From contig NW_026570247.1 in the NCBI RefSeq assembly GCF_019649055.1, forward strand, positions 496,001-560,000: a DNA stretch of 64,000 nucleotides. Reading direction: 5' to 3'. The DNA is from Paramacrobiotus metropolitanus. Its lineage: Eukaryota; Tardigrada; Eutardigrada; Parachela; Macrobiotidae. The notes under the pieces are model-generated. The model saw only the letters and a program-made list of their open reading frames with translations. It did not search any database and was not told the DNA's origin. A program made the position numbers and the translations under genes. Positions 11,024 to 24,099 of the stretch are shown here, piece after piece (the stretch's first letter is position 1; each line of letters begins with the position of its first letter).

Positions 11024-12185
11024 GCATACCGGTTTTCGCTTCCTGACACGCAGCTCATTATTAAGCTAGTTTTTTTAAGTGCAGTATATTATTTTAAGTG
11101 CGTCATGCGACATCATAAGACCGACGAGAGTCAAGCAGCTTAAATGGTCACACTTGAGAAAAAACAAACTGGAAAAATCTAGGGAAACTTCAAAAATTTC
11201 GAATGCAGGCTTATGCAGCAACACGGCGCTGCACTGCTAATACTAGGATTATGACTTGATTATTTGGTTTCAGAAATGTACAAGATAGATTAAAAATTTT
11301 TAATAGCGTTGTAACTGTTTCATATCTGTAGCGGCCTTTCAACTGCCAACATTTGTCTAACTTTAAGAAAGTCGTCACATCGTAGTACGGTGCCACAAAC
11401 GAAGATCGCAATAGCATGCAACATGCAAGGTATTATTTCCCCATAAAATCAGCACACACTTAAACTTTAAAGCACGCGCTGATATAAAATGCTTTGTTAA
11501 ACCTTTTAAATTATTTCTTCTTTTACTTGGTATTACAAAAAAAAATAACGAAGACTTGATTTAACAAAAAAATTTATTTTAAACGGATTACTGAAATACC
11601 TCATGAGGTATTCCAATATGAGAAAATGCTTGCACGGTACGCCGAAGCACCGTTCAAGCATTTTCTCATTTTTTAAAGTTTTTGTAATTCTATTTGAAAT
11701 CGGCAAAAAATTCCGTGAATCTGATATTGGTTCACTTTCGACTATATGGCCATGTGCCTTTTACAGCAAAGTCTTAAGAAGATCGGGTTATAACTAGACT
11801 TTTGGTACAATGGTGCGCAACCGGGTGTTGCGCGGGCGCAAATGGTTCTCAGAACAATGTATGCAAATAAATCAGCTTCAGAATGACATAAAATATTACG
11901 AAAAAGTGATTCGCAGGGCGCGAAAGCGCAAGTTGTAGAATATTATTCCCATTTTTGGCATCATGTACCGGGCCATTTTGCTTAACTTGTAAGTACTTAA
12001 TTGCAGCGTATGTCGCCAGTAGGTACGTACCTCGTGAATAATAAGTGAGCAATAAACTAATCATAAACATGAAAATCACCGATTGCGGACGCTTCTGTAT
12101 ACACGTTTACGGCCTCGAGCTGCCTATTTTCGGTTTGTGTTATCATGAAAACGTATTCATGATCTGTATAGATTTAAGGGAACCG
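11024..12185. other. Duplicated 3' flank of the FMO copy, then spacer
   Basis: From the stop codon to about 11.5 kb this matches, in reverse orientation, the 3' flank of the intact FMO gene (about 33.8-34.4 kb). For example the words around GTCGTCACATCGTAGTACG occur in both. At 11591-11606 there is a 16-bp palindrome (ATACCTCATGAGGTAT), and at 11619-11668 a hairpin with 20-nt arms carrying one mismatch. Near 11.9 kb GCGCGAAAGCGCAAG resembles part of the small foldback family. Confidence 0.55.
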
Positions 12186-12670
12186 ACCTGGTACATGTAT
12201 GTACCAAATTCTGCACGAAAACTTTCGGTTACGCGCGCTCATAAACATTTTTCTGTATTGTTTTATGGCATTGTGTGCATTTACGTGAGAACCGTTCTAC
12301 GCAGCGCAGCTTCGGCTTGCAGCGTTTTGCATTAAAAAAATCCAAAAATTTTAAATGCATTCAGGTGTACCGAAAGTCTCATTATGAACCGTTGTTCTTC
12401 CAGTTCTGCACGGAAATGCACGTAAGCATAAAATTCGTTCTTACACCGATCCACTGTCCTACCATAATCTCCCGTTTTGAAAAGATTTGCTAAAATTTCA
12501 TTTTAGAATTGGAAAGAGGTGGTGGTTAACCGTGGACCGGTCCGTAATGATACACTGCGTGTACCTAAGTGCGTTTAAACTTTTGGGAATTTTCTTACAG
12601 TAAAAACTCCCACTACAAAATGCCATAAAACAACGCAAAAATGCAAAAATGTTACAACGCAAAACAAAAA
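12186..12670. mobile_element. Small foldback/MITE family member 1 (approximate ends)
   Basis: An imperfect inverted repeat. The left arm contains TTGTTTTATGGCATTGTGTG and GGTGTACCGAAAGTCTCATT. The right arm holds diverged reverse complements, such as CCATAAAACAACGCAAAAAT. The same words, including GCACCGAAAGTCTCATCATG and the start TACCARATTC, occur in the element at 47789-48377, so both belong to one family. The arms are more diverged here, so this is probably the older copy. The ends are uncertain by tens of bases. Confidence 0.55.
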
Positions 12671-13920
12671 CGCAAATAATGGCCATCAAAATAACACAAG
12701 GTACAAATGTGCGCACACCACTTTTACAGTTAAAATTTAAAAATTGAGAAAACAGCCACAATCTCTATCCTCCTATTGGTTAAACGGTAACGTACTTATT
12801 ACGGCCGTAGCATGCAAAAAAAGTGTTCAAGAGTGTGCGAAATCAAAGTTTTTCTGTATGTAGACGAATTAGGTACCATCTGCCGGGTCACTTCCCTTTA
12901 ACCGGTAGAAGCGCTGCGCTGAATCGCCAAAAGACAAAGCCTGATACACGATACGCACACGGTACATTACAGTACGCCGGCACACGCTCCTACTGCCCCG
13001 TGTATTAAATAACTCCGGTCCCGTCCCCATCCGATCGCCCCGCCCCGAAAGGCGCACGATCGCAAAAAATATTCTTATGGTTATTATGTGATGCTAGACG
13101 GTTAAAATAAACCGCGCATAGCTGTGTCTGTCTGCTCTGATTCATCCGCGTCGCTTCAGCACGCTGACCAATCAGGCATACCCAAATGCCACCAGTACTC
13201 TCTGTGTGTGTATTCTGACCGAAACAGCGGCAGTGCCATAATGATGATGATTATCCGCTGGCCCGTATGCGGCATCCTCCGTCGTCGAGCTCCACACGCG
13301 CAACTAGAACGGAGAACAGCCGAGCACTAAAGCAGCGCATAATTGCCCGCGTACCGCTGTCTGCCGAGTCCGTTGCCGAGTGCAGAGTGGAGGGGAGACG
13401 GAGAAATTATGTAAAATTGTCCTCTTTACATGTGCCGAGCGATTACACCAAGGCAAAAGTAATATACACAGCGCAGCAGTCGCAGCGTTTAAATGAGCGG
13501 AGCTATTTTCCACCCGATGATTATACACAAATTATGATTATCCGCCGCAGTTAAATTGCCCCGCAAACGCCAATTGCTCAGCGCTGCAGCCGAGATCCGA
13601 TTCGACGACAGCGCGCGCGACAGAGGAAAGAAAGATCCGATAAACACACATACATGCAATAGTAGTCGTCACACACACACAGTTGCCAAATGCCGGTCGA
13701 TCAGTTCGCCAAACTATTTTTCCCCGCATCCAACATTTCGGCTTCACTCGACTGAAAAGTTCTTCCACACTTTTTTAATCGTTAATCTACTGTCGTCCTA
13801 TCAGTTTCTAGTTTGAGTACGGTTCGGCTTTTTCAGTGCCTCTGGATATACGACGTAACGGCAAAACATAAAACGGATTTTTTGTGATCCCTATACGCTT
13901 CATTTATATTACGGTTATTA
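12671..13920. other. Intergenic
   Basis: No gene supported. Base composition becomes more balanced from about 12.8 kb. The open frames here have no recognisable domain and I treat them as chance. Confidence 0.4.
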
Positions 13921-14021
13921 CGCTTTTCATTGTGGTGCATCAACGGTGACGTCAGCAGTGCAGATACGGCGGTATACGACGCCGGCAGAGTGGGTGTACC
14001 GGGGTGTGACGGTCAGCAGCC

Positions 14022-14064
14022 ATGGCCAGCGAAGACCGGCAGAGTCTGTGGAATATCTTCCAAG
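14022..14064 (+). CDS. Possible first coding exon of an unidentified transcript
   Basis: An ATG in a good context (CAGCAGCC before it) opens MASEDRQSLWNIFQ and runs into a canonical donor (CAAG then GTACGTG at 14065). A full cAMP-response-type octamer TGACGTCA lies 68 bp upstream (13947-13954). No matching downstream exon is identified. The split phase (one base) equals that at the start of Distal-less exon 2, so an alternative first exon is conceivable but speculative. It could equally be chance. Confidence 0.25.
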
Positions 14065-14289
14065 GTACGTGCTCGCACCGGTTATTCTATTACACACGTG
14101 TTGTCGCGCTGGCGACCATCAACAGGAAACACGGCCGCCCATCACCGGAAGCCTGTACTGCGCCACCGACCCCCCATTCATCGCCTGACAGACCCAGCGT
14201 GTCGTTCGCGGTTCAGTGTGTTGCGTGCGGCTCTCACAGACTATACCGCGTCAAGCTTAAAAACGTTTTAATGTTTCTTGTCTAAAAAA

Positions 14290-17200
14290 AACAGGCTGTA
14301 TGTTGTTTTTTAATCGAGGCATATTTTTCCATAGTTTGCCGGGTCAACATAGTACAGATGTTTTATCTAAGTTAACGGAAAAACCTAGAGAAGCTCTCCC
14401 TTACTATTTATTTAACTCTAGTTGCATAAAAGCGTATAAATACGTAATAAACGCTTTTTGATTGTGGTGGAGACGGTTCAGGGCGATGAAAATATTCCAG
14501 CCTAATGAGGCAGTTATAGTAAAGGTCATCGTGCTTGTTTTGCTGCCGGTTGAAAGTGGCATCTGTGTGTACATGTCGGCGCTAAGGGAGATGTCAAGCC
14601 GGCAGTGCATCCGTATGGATGCTGCTTCTAAGTAGGCATAAGGGTGGAGCGGCGTCGTCGAGAGAGAGATTCCCGCATTCCCTCGCTCTCATTCTCCGCA
14701 CAACTGCGCTCATCCTCCTAATGAATCGTCCGCGCAGGGAAAGAAAGCGAACGATCTAGCTCACCAAAGATACCAATTATCTGTCGCCATGTCCCGGGAA
14801 AGCCGGTAATTTTCTCCTTCTCTCTGAGCTGTCCATACGACTTAGAAGACAAGTCTGTGTCCACTCGGTTGACACAAGACGCCGTTACAATCAGGCGCTG
14901 ATTATATAGTAGCGCGATGTGTGCCGCTTCAATGTAATCTGTGCATGTTGTTTGTGCAGTGTGTAGGGTGTATGCGTTGTTGGGCAGAGTGGAGCAGCAG
15001 CAGTCTGAGGCGGCCAGTGAGCCAGCCTCCTGTGAGGAAAATTGCTCTCATTATCCCGCACAATGCACAGGCAGTCAAGCGCGGCAATTACGCGCTGGCT
15101 GCCAGTGCCCCGGCGCTGCTGTGGTAAGCGCCACGGGCAGGGAAGAGTGCGCGACAGCCACCGGATGTGCGGATGTACCGGTGATGCGCTTCTTCGTGTA
15201 GTTGCAGGAAAGGACATGCTCCGCACATGCCCGGCTATTGTATCCGCCGTACAATGACGATAATGCGTTACGCAGGCGGCTATTGTCGTCCACCGGCTGC
15301 TAATGCACTCTCTTGTCATGTTTTCCAATCGTGCTAATTATGGCCGAAAGAAAGGTCATCATTTCCTGTTGCACTGATTTTATTTTGAATTGTTTCCTTA
15401 TTCACATTGTTTCATCTTTGATAAGGTCATATTTAGATGTGTCTGCGGTTTTTTCTCTTTATCGTTTAATTAAATTTCATATATTAGATTATTTAACGTG
15501 TGTGCATACGCCGAGAAGCCCTGATTACATTCTCGACTAATAACTATGCTGTCTACACACACTAATAATAAAAATAAAAAGAAAATTTTGAAAATTTTAA
15601 ATATGATTTAAGGCAAGTAAAAGGTCATCTTTTTTTGCTGCAGCGTTTTTATTTTGAATTTCTTTAAATCAATAACTTTTAACATTATGCTTTATGCGGT
15701 GAAAGTATGTACGGATACGTGTGTACGTGTGAACCTTTTATAATTTCGAAATAAATAAGTGTGCGTAATATTTTGGTTTTAAGCGGGTGTATTCATCTTT
15801 AATTAATATTTTACAAGGAATTATCCACGGTAAATTTGACTTGTAGTAATACAAAACGACATTTTACCCAACGAGATTGGATAGTTTAACACGCACCTGT
15901 ACATGTACACTGTAGGTAGAGATACGTACAATTTCGCGTGTTTAAAGTAATAGCCGCTTATTAAGTGCAATTACGCAGCGAGCCTATACGCTTCGCACTA
16001 CAATTATTAATTACCGTTAACTACAAAATAACACACATTATGCCGCATCGCACTGCTGATGGTTAAGCGATCGGATGTATGGTAACCGGCATTTTGTATA
16101 TTAACGTTAAACAGTGATGACTGGCTAACCGGTATAATCTTTCATCGACGGCATTAATCTCACTCGATCAACGCATCACTCATCCGTAATACACCGCATT
16201 ATCCGAAAAACATTAATTTTTCTTTAACTATAATTATTTTAATTATTTTCAAATTAATTATTTTAATTAAAAATTATTTAAACTATCATTAATTTTATTA
16301 AAAATTAATATCATTAATATTATCATCAATATATTATCATTATTACTATCATTAATATTATGAAAAATTAATATTATTAAATATTATTAAAAATTATTTA
16401 AACTATCGTTAATATTATTAAAACTTTCTAAAATTATTTTAATTATTTTTATTATTTTCATTATTTCTCAAAATCAAATCTCAATTATTTCCACGATATG
16501 CCATTCCCGGGTTGTGTGTTGCCGACGGGATGAACACGATATCCCGGCAGGGGTGGCCGGGGCATCCGCGGCGGAAGCCGGGGCCACTCGGCGTGAGAAT
16601 GGCCCGGTAATTGCCGGCGATCCCGTTCCGTTACGGGACGTAGAGAGGGAATCCAGCGGGTCACGATGGCCGCTGGCGACCGGCCGCTGCACCGCTTCCG
16701 ATCCCGTCCACGTGCCGGCTGCAATATTCCCAATCAAATTCCCATTTGCCGGCATTATATCCTGCCCGGACCGCACACGGCGTTTCCGTTTCCGATGGAC
16801 GCGCACAAGGCACGAGAACGGCTTCCCCTTGCAATGGGCCACCCGGTGGTCTGCATTTCCCTATTGACGAGAATATTCCCCCAGTACAACGTGTATTCCC
16901 GTAAATGCCTACAACACTGAAATCAGGGCGAGGGAAAGGACAGAGCGATAGCGCTTGTACAGTTTACACTATCCAAGCAATATCTACATACTCGTATAAC
17001 AGGAAATTTGAATATACAACGTACAAATGTCCATATAAATATTTTTAAAAAAACCAACAAGCATCGGGTTGTAAGCAAGTAAATAAATTCTGCTTAAATT
17101 ATTTTCTCGGAAACCGTTCATGCAAAAATTATTTTCTTTAAACGAGACTTAATGTGAATCAGATCTTTTGCTGCAGTTTTAAAGAGAATTATTTTTTCGT

Positions 17201-19560
17201 CATTGGTTGTTGTATATTTCGATTTTTACTGTTCATTGCCCTTTTGCCATAACACCACGCAGCTCAGCCTGTAAAAACAGCGGCATGCCGGGGGCATTCT
17301 GCGTGTTCCGCTGGGACTCCCGATATCCGGCCCGGCGGAAATACAGGCCGGCCCTAATTGCCACCGGGAACAATTCCGCGGCACGCAAATGTCGGCACTT
17401 CCGGCGGCCGACACGGTGGCCGCGGTACCCGGCGCAATAACTACCCGTACGCGCTGATCTACAGCGGATGACGGGCTTAATTAGCATTGTCCCGGCGCAG
17501 TCCGCCGTGGCCCATGTTTCCACAACAGGATGCTTCCACATGACGGAACTTCTATACGCTTATGTACATATACACTTACGGCGTCTACAATCGCAGTAAT
17601 CCACCCAGCGGGTTGCATCACAAAAGCGGCCCGGTCGGGGTTATTTATACGCCAGGAGAATATCATATCTATATAACATTGTGTGTTTGACAGCGATCAT
17701 GTTAGCCCTTCATAATCAGCACTGAATTATTCCCTCCATCATCATCAATTGGGACATTAATTCCTAACAGATTGCTAAGCTCCACTGATCAGCGATCAGC
17801 GATTTAACCGCATAAATCAGCTAATCGCCGGTATTAAGCCGCGTTATCGTCAGGTAGACTAATGTTAATCATATAAAACAGCAGCAGCCTTATTATACCA
17901 AATATATGGCGCACATAATATCTTCGACATTTTTTTTTAAATTTCCACGATAATTTTCAAGTTTTAATTAGCTGCGCAATATAGCGTCGTACTCTAACGA
18001 TTTGCGACGGTAGTTGTTGCATGAAAAAATTGTAGAACAGTGGCAGATAATCTGTTGTCCAACGATAGTCTAAAGCGAAAAAGTAAATACTGCAATTAAA
18101 GAGCCCATAAACATAAACATTTTTTTCTCTACCTATAAATTAATAGATGTATGTTTTTATCACGTACAAAAACTTTTTTACTTGTCCAATAATGTTTGAA
18201 AATATTTAAACAGCTAATTAAAGGAGCACTACCTACGAAAATAAATATGTAAATCATAGAAATCTAAAAAATATAAAACATTAATTACGCTATAAACATA
18301 GTACTTAATTTGTTAAATTTCTTTCAAACTATACTTGAAATATATATATATATATATACGTACTCGTACTTTATTGGGTTATTGGAGTGAACATAGGATA
18401 GAAACAAAATTACGGGTGACATCATTTTTTTAGTATATACGTATATTTTTCTATATTTTTTATTTTTTATTTTATATTTTTTTCTATACTATACTACTAC
18501 AATAAATTTCGTTATTGTCATTGTGTCACGCAATGGGCATTCAAATCATCAGCGCAATCTTCCCGGTGTGCCGGTGCAGCGCATATAATAGCAGCTAGGT
18601 GCAGGCCGTGCAGCTAATATTAATCACTGATTAGACAGCTCGCTGATCATCTGGCGCGCACCGGCGCATTGTTCTTCCAAGGTGGGGGCGCGCGGGGCGG
18701 ATCCCCCGGCGTCCCGTCCGCGGAATCCCGTCGCCGAAATTACCCGGCTTACCGCCCTAAGACAATCACCCGGGCTCATCACTAACCAGGGCTAATTTAA
18801 AGCGCTACGTCAGCCGGCCGCAGCTGCTGTTGAAACCGGCAAAATACACACCGTTTAACGTTTAAACGCTGGCAAACATCTCCATAGCCGAATTACGGGA
18901 AATTATCTTGTTAACATTTTGTTGAGCAACACACAGTGCGATGGAAATTATATGAAATTATTCGCTCAATCAAGCGGAGGGTGACGACGAGTTAATTTAA
19001 TAATGACCCCGGCAATGGATAGTTATATATATACGCGTATATATACGCAGCACGCCGCCATTAACCGCGGCTCATTTTTCACTCGTCATCACAGTGTCGG
19101 ATTTTATCGGCGTCGGGCAAAAAATATATATTTCTCTGTGTTTTCAGCCAGCAGCGGAATTCCTATCATTAAGAACAGTGGCTTCGTCAATTGTGACAAA
19201 ATATGACAGATGCCCCTGCTGCGTGATACAGACTAGAGAGAAAATGCGACGCTGCCTCGCGGCGCTTTCATATATATACGAAATATTCTGTCGCGCCGCG
19301 ACTGCCGCGTTTGTTACAGTTTTCTCGACAAATACTTGCAGCGGAACTGCAACCGTTTTTCACCAGGGAAACCGTGAGGGAAATGGGGTCGAAACGCCAA
19401 AGACAAAACTCGCGAAGAGAGCCTGGGCCGTTTTGCTGTAGATATGAAAATGCCCGCGGGCGGCGTTTTTCGAACATTCTGACAGTTATTGATGGATGTC
19501 GTTTCCTTGTCAAGAACACCGATTTCTCAGCACATTTAACTCCGGCTGAACAATTGTTTA
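14290..19560. other. Gene-poor region upstream of Distal-less
   Basis: GC-richer islands (about 16500-16920, 17260-17540, 18540-18830) alternate with very AT-rich stretches (16200-16480, 17900-18520). No open frame has a recognisable domain or exon-like splice signals. The layout would fit cis-regulatory DNA of a developmental gene, but I see no specific element I can name. Confidence 0.4.
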
Positions 19561-19599
19561 GTAATTGATTAGGAAAATAATTTATCAAGAAACCATATC

Positions 19600-20100
19600 A
19601 ATCCGGCGATTGACTTTATTTGCAAATTCGTTTTGACACTTTCAGACATAATCTTTAGACAAAAACATATCCAACGTGGAAAAATTAACCGGCGCCCGGT
19701 GTTAATATTCTGTAAACCTAAACAATTTTTGGTAAATATTAACAGATTTATCAAAACATTATACTGATTTTTTTTGCAAATATTTTTAACACTTTTATGC
19801 AATATTCTTACTCCATAAAAATAAATCAACGTAACCGGCGCCCGTTAATTGTTATTAACAGTATTCGCTTTTTGCAAACAAGAATATTTTTTGTTGAATT
19901 TTCTAAAAACACACTGAAAAATTAGATTCAACTGGCCGCGATTATTTTTTGATTTTATAAAATGCTTTCGACAATTTCGTAAATATTTTTTTAAATTGCA
20001 AAAAAAATAAATTTAACCGGCGCCTATTTATAAATGGTTTTCGACAGTTTCTTTAAATTATAAAAATAAATAAAACTGAAAATCACCCGGCGCCCGCTGT
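19600..20100. repeat. Degenerate repeat with recurring CCGGCGCC core
   Basis: In an AT-rich background the core ACCGGCGCC or CCCGGCGCC recurs at about 19688, 19834, 20017 and 20086. Similar flanks come before the first two: TTTGCAAAT, ACACTTT and ATCCAAC/ATCAAC about 20-110 bp upstream. This looks like a diverged tandem repeat of about 145 bp, or a cluster of similar protein-binding sites. Confidence 0.5.
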
Positions 20101-20199
20101 TGGCCTTTTCGGGACGTAAAGTTATTCGTCTTCTAATTTTCCCCGTGATCTGTGCCGTACGCCCTGCGCTGGGAAAATGAACTGTGACTTTTATTGAGG

Positions 20200-23100
20200 G
20201 TATTCAGCGGAGTTGATTAGTGTCGATGACGCGGTCGGCTGGTCAGTTGCGGGAGCTGTCAAGGCGGCCCCGGCGCACAATGGCCCCGGCAGTCCATTAG
20301 CGGCCGGGCCGCGCCCGGCCGAGTGGAACGCCGCCCTATTGTGCCATTGTTCCCCTTATTGTGGCACTTCCCTTCCCGCCGTACCTGGGCGGTGACCTTG
20401 CGGCAAGACGCCGCGCCGCGCCGCAGCCGCGCTCGCCCAGCCGCGACCGTTGACAACGCAGGCAATCGGCGGCTTTTAAAATTGTGCGATTTACCAGGCT
20501 GCAGAGGTCGACGTCAAAGGGCACAGATTTTAATTATGCTCTTCCCAGTCGTAGACATTTTTATAATTTTTAAAAAATGCAAATAAAAGGTCCTTAGTAT
20601 AAACCAGCAGCCTTATTAAAAAGGTTTTTAAAAATATAAAAATACACGTATATTTTAAATAGAAAACGTTCTATACGATATTTAAAATATATTTTTAAAA
20701 TTATATTGAAATGTATTTTTAAAATTTAGTGTGATCACGGCTTGTTTAAATGCAGCGAGCTTCTGGTTTATTCATAATTTCCACCAGAAAGTAGGTCATG
20801 AAAACTGGAGCATTTTTACAAACAGCAAAACAGCAGAACGGAATAAAAATAACTAGACCAACCATTCTCCTAGCTACTGACTTTGCCGCGTCTACCGAAA
20901 AAAAGCTAAAAACGCAGGCAATTTCGGGGTGTGTTGTTTGAAGTGCGTTGCACGTTGAAGCTTACCTCTGTACAGAGAGAAAGCAAGGCCTTATGATAGC
21001 GGATCAATAGTGCGCGGTAGCATGAATGTGTCGTCCTGCGCCAAGTCAAGCGCGGAGTTTAGCCATAAAACATCTTGTCAAGCAACCTATTTTACGTGGT
21101 ACGCATGAGCGATTATTTTTGTTGTTGTCGAGCGAGAGAGAAAGAGAGAAAGAGCGACTATACGCGAGAAAGAGAGAGAGAATGAAAATGCCTCGACAGC
21201 GCGCTGATGCAGTCCGCCCCGGCCGGCACGAGTTTCCGGTCGTGCGGCTTTTTTCCGGCATCAACATGCACCGGCATTTCCACTGCTGACGCTGGAACAT
21301 TTTTCTCCACAGTGGTTAAACCGGTGCTTAGTTAATCGTACAAGCGATAAGGTCATGCAATTTGCATATATATATAATAAATACATAAGAGGCGATAAGA
21401 GCGACACGGTCATTAGTGTCACGGACACTGTGTATATAATACAAGGATTGGAGAGTTGACACTTGAAGCCTGAATATCAAATGATAATCAGACGCTAATC
21501 GGATCATCGAATGGCCACTGTATACGCTCAGCTGTGGTACGTACGGCGCGCTCTTGTCCCTCTCGGCTTTGTCTCCACTCCACACACAGCTAATCGGCAC
21601 AATCAGCGACCTCAAGTGGCCGCTTTAGGACGCTTCCCTCATTAGGCCGCACGGGCATTCATTCGCTCCATAGTCATACAATAATCAAATGAGCCTTTCA
21701 TTGATACGCTAAACATTACGTCCACAATTAGTATTCCCCGTTGCAGCATCTCCGCTCAAATGTCAAGGGCTCTTCTAAAGGGATTTTGCAACCATTTCCC
21801 TCATTGAAACTGGTTCAAAGTTGTTCAGATTTATTTTCAAAAACGATACATATTCTAATAAGACAGTAAATTATTGAAATAATACAGTAAAGCTGCAAAT
21901 GTCTAGATGATTTTATTTAATAACAACTTAATAATACAAATGCTGGATTTTTATTATTTATATTTTTTTATGTTAATTTTATAACAGATTATTTTGCGTG
22001 AATTGCGTTATGTTGTTCTCGTTACCCGTGAATAGTGGCGTGGCGTGCTGTAGTTCACATCGGTATGAATTTCTTTTCCTTAATCGATTTTTCAGACTAT
22101 TCAGTTTCGAATTTTCAGTTGAATAAAAACGATTATTTATTGCGCTGCACAAATAGTTGCTGTAATAGACTTGTATGACAATATTATTTGCTGGACAAAT
22201 TGTGTGTGCATTGTGGCGCGCGTTGCACAGGTTCATGCCAGTTAATTTTCGACTGGACCGTTAATATTGCATCGCCTGTGTTACGGGACAGATAATTATC
22301 TCTACGGTGATTGTAGCGTTGTCGGCATTGTGACCGTGTCTATTGTGGGGATTTTATGAGTGAGCGGCGCCGAGCGTCTCGGCTGGTCTTTTGTGCTGTG
22401 CTCGGCAGGCCATTAAATATCCGCCATCATCAGCAGACAGGATGGACAGGTAGCGAGAGATGGGGAGATGCGATAGCGGAGTAGTCATCAGTGCCCGTAA
22501 CACCACCGATAATCATCCGGCCGCGCCAACCGGATCCCGTATGCTTATTACGCTACACAAGCGTATAGACATGTCTGTATATAAAAGCGTCAAAACCTGA
22601 GCATGTAAATGCGCCGGACACCGGTCAGTAATGAGTGGGCTTCCCTGCCGCGATCGCTGTCGCATTCCGGCTACCGTACATTTTATTTCCCTGCTTCGAC
22701 CCATCACGCTTATAAAAAGCGTACGCAGAAATTTAAAAAAGCGTAGCAAGAATTTAAAAAAGCGTATCAAGAATTTACAAAAAGCGTCATTAAAATTATA
22801 GAGACGGTATTACGCTTTTCCTGCCTGCGAGCGGCGACCGCCCGCTTTTGTTGATCTGAACAAGAATAATGAGGACAGAACAACACACACACCGGCGACA
22901 ATAGCGTGTTGATCAACTCCTCGGCAGTTCATTGGCGTTGAAAAGAAAGCGAGGAGTCTTGATCCCTTTTGAGTGCTGTACCTTTTCTACCGCGGCTATT
23001 CGCTACTCCACTGCACACACACAATGCTTCGCTCTATTCAGCCGCATCGAACAATATCCACGCACCCGCCCTCTCTCCTACCGGGAACAAGTGAACAACA

Positions 23101-24024
23101 TCTCCACACACACCGGGACAAAACCCGGTACAAATTGATTTAATTAATCCACCCACCTAATGCGCCTAATTACCGTACAGCGGCAATTTCTCCATTAAAA
23201 AAAATCTCCCGGTAAAAACATAAATTAGACGAGATTTCGGCGGTAATCAGCGGTGACCGTGTGTAAGACGGTGTAATAATTGCACTGAGCACGGTGGATC
23301 CATAACGCTGAAGAAACGCTGCAGCCAATCCGCGCGCGGCTGATGGTACACGGGGGGCGGAGCTAACGCCCTGTGGACTGTCGTCAGCGGAGTAATCAAG
23401 GGATGCGCTGGGTGCTATCTCGCTGCTCCATCGGGCAATTACTGCCTTCTTACCGCGCATCCCTGCATCGGAATTGGTCCAATGATGCGCCGTTGACAGC
23501 GTGGAACCCTTCTCTCTGTGTTGTGTGTATTGAAGACGCGTTCGTTGGCGCGGCATTTGCGCCTGTAGCATATCTCCGTATGAGTAGTGCATAGTCAGCA
23601 GTCAGCCAATCGATAGGCAGTCAGCATGTCCTATACTTAACTGCATTTAACGTCAACTGCAATTTCTCTTCGTCTAATCAGTTATTCACCAGCCAGCGTC
23701 GTGTATTGGCAGGCGCGAGCTTCTTGACTGCGACTTGTATAGTGTGTATGCGTGTATGCCATTCTGCATGCCCATCAAACGCACGATTCACGGAATTACA
23801 CTGTTCTCCACAAGATTATTGCGCCAATTGAATTTTTCAACGACTGACGAGAAAAGTCGCTGGTGTTTTATTAATCGTCCATAATTGGTGGTGGTGTTTT
23901 AAGTGGATACGCTACACGAATCCCAGCCGCGACGCTGGCCACTTTAATTAGGATAATTGCGGCGTTGTTGAGAGAGAGTTTTAATACGGCGATTAAGCCA
24001 TTAGCCTCCCTGGGCCCCGTCGAG
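20200..24024. other. Gene-poor region, proximal upstream of Distal-less
   Basis: No gene is supported. Visible simple features are a purine-rich GA tract (21128-21180) and a short tandem repeat of the form AATTTAAAAAAGCGTA at about 22700-22790. GC-rich islands lie at 20215-20470 and 23280-23480. Confidence 0.4.
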
Positions 24025-24032
24025 TGACGTCA
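24025..24032. promoter_or_regulatory. TGACGTCA octamer 68 bp before the Distal-less start codon
   Basis: A perfect CRE/ATF-type palindrome. Others are at 13947, 28953 and 60977. About one such octamer is expected by chance in 64 kb, so function is only suggested by position. Confidence 0.3.
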
Positions 24033-24099
24033 TCGTAATTATTACTTGGCGCGGCACGCGATCTCCGCTTTTTTAAAGCAGCGCCCGCGTGGTGGTTGC

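Noticed and set aside
16474-16920. GC-rich overlapping frames on both strands (82-122 residues)
   Set aside because: Present on both strands with low-complexity Arg/Pro composition; no domain or splice context.
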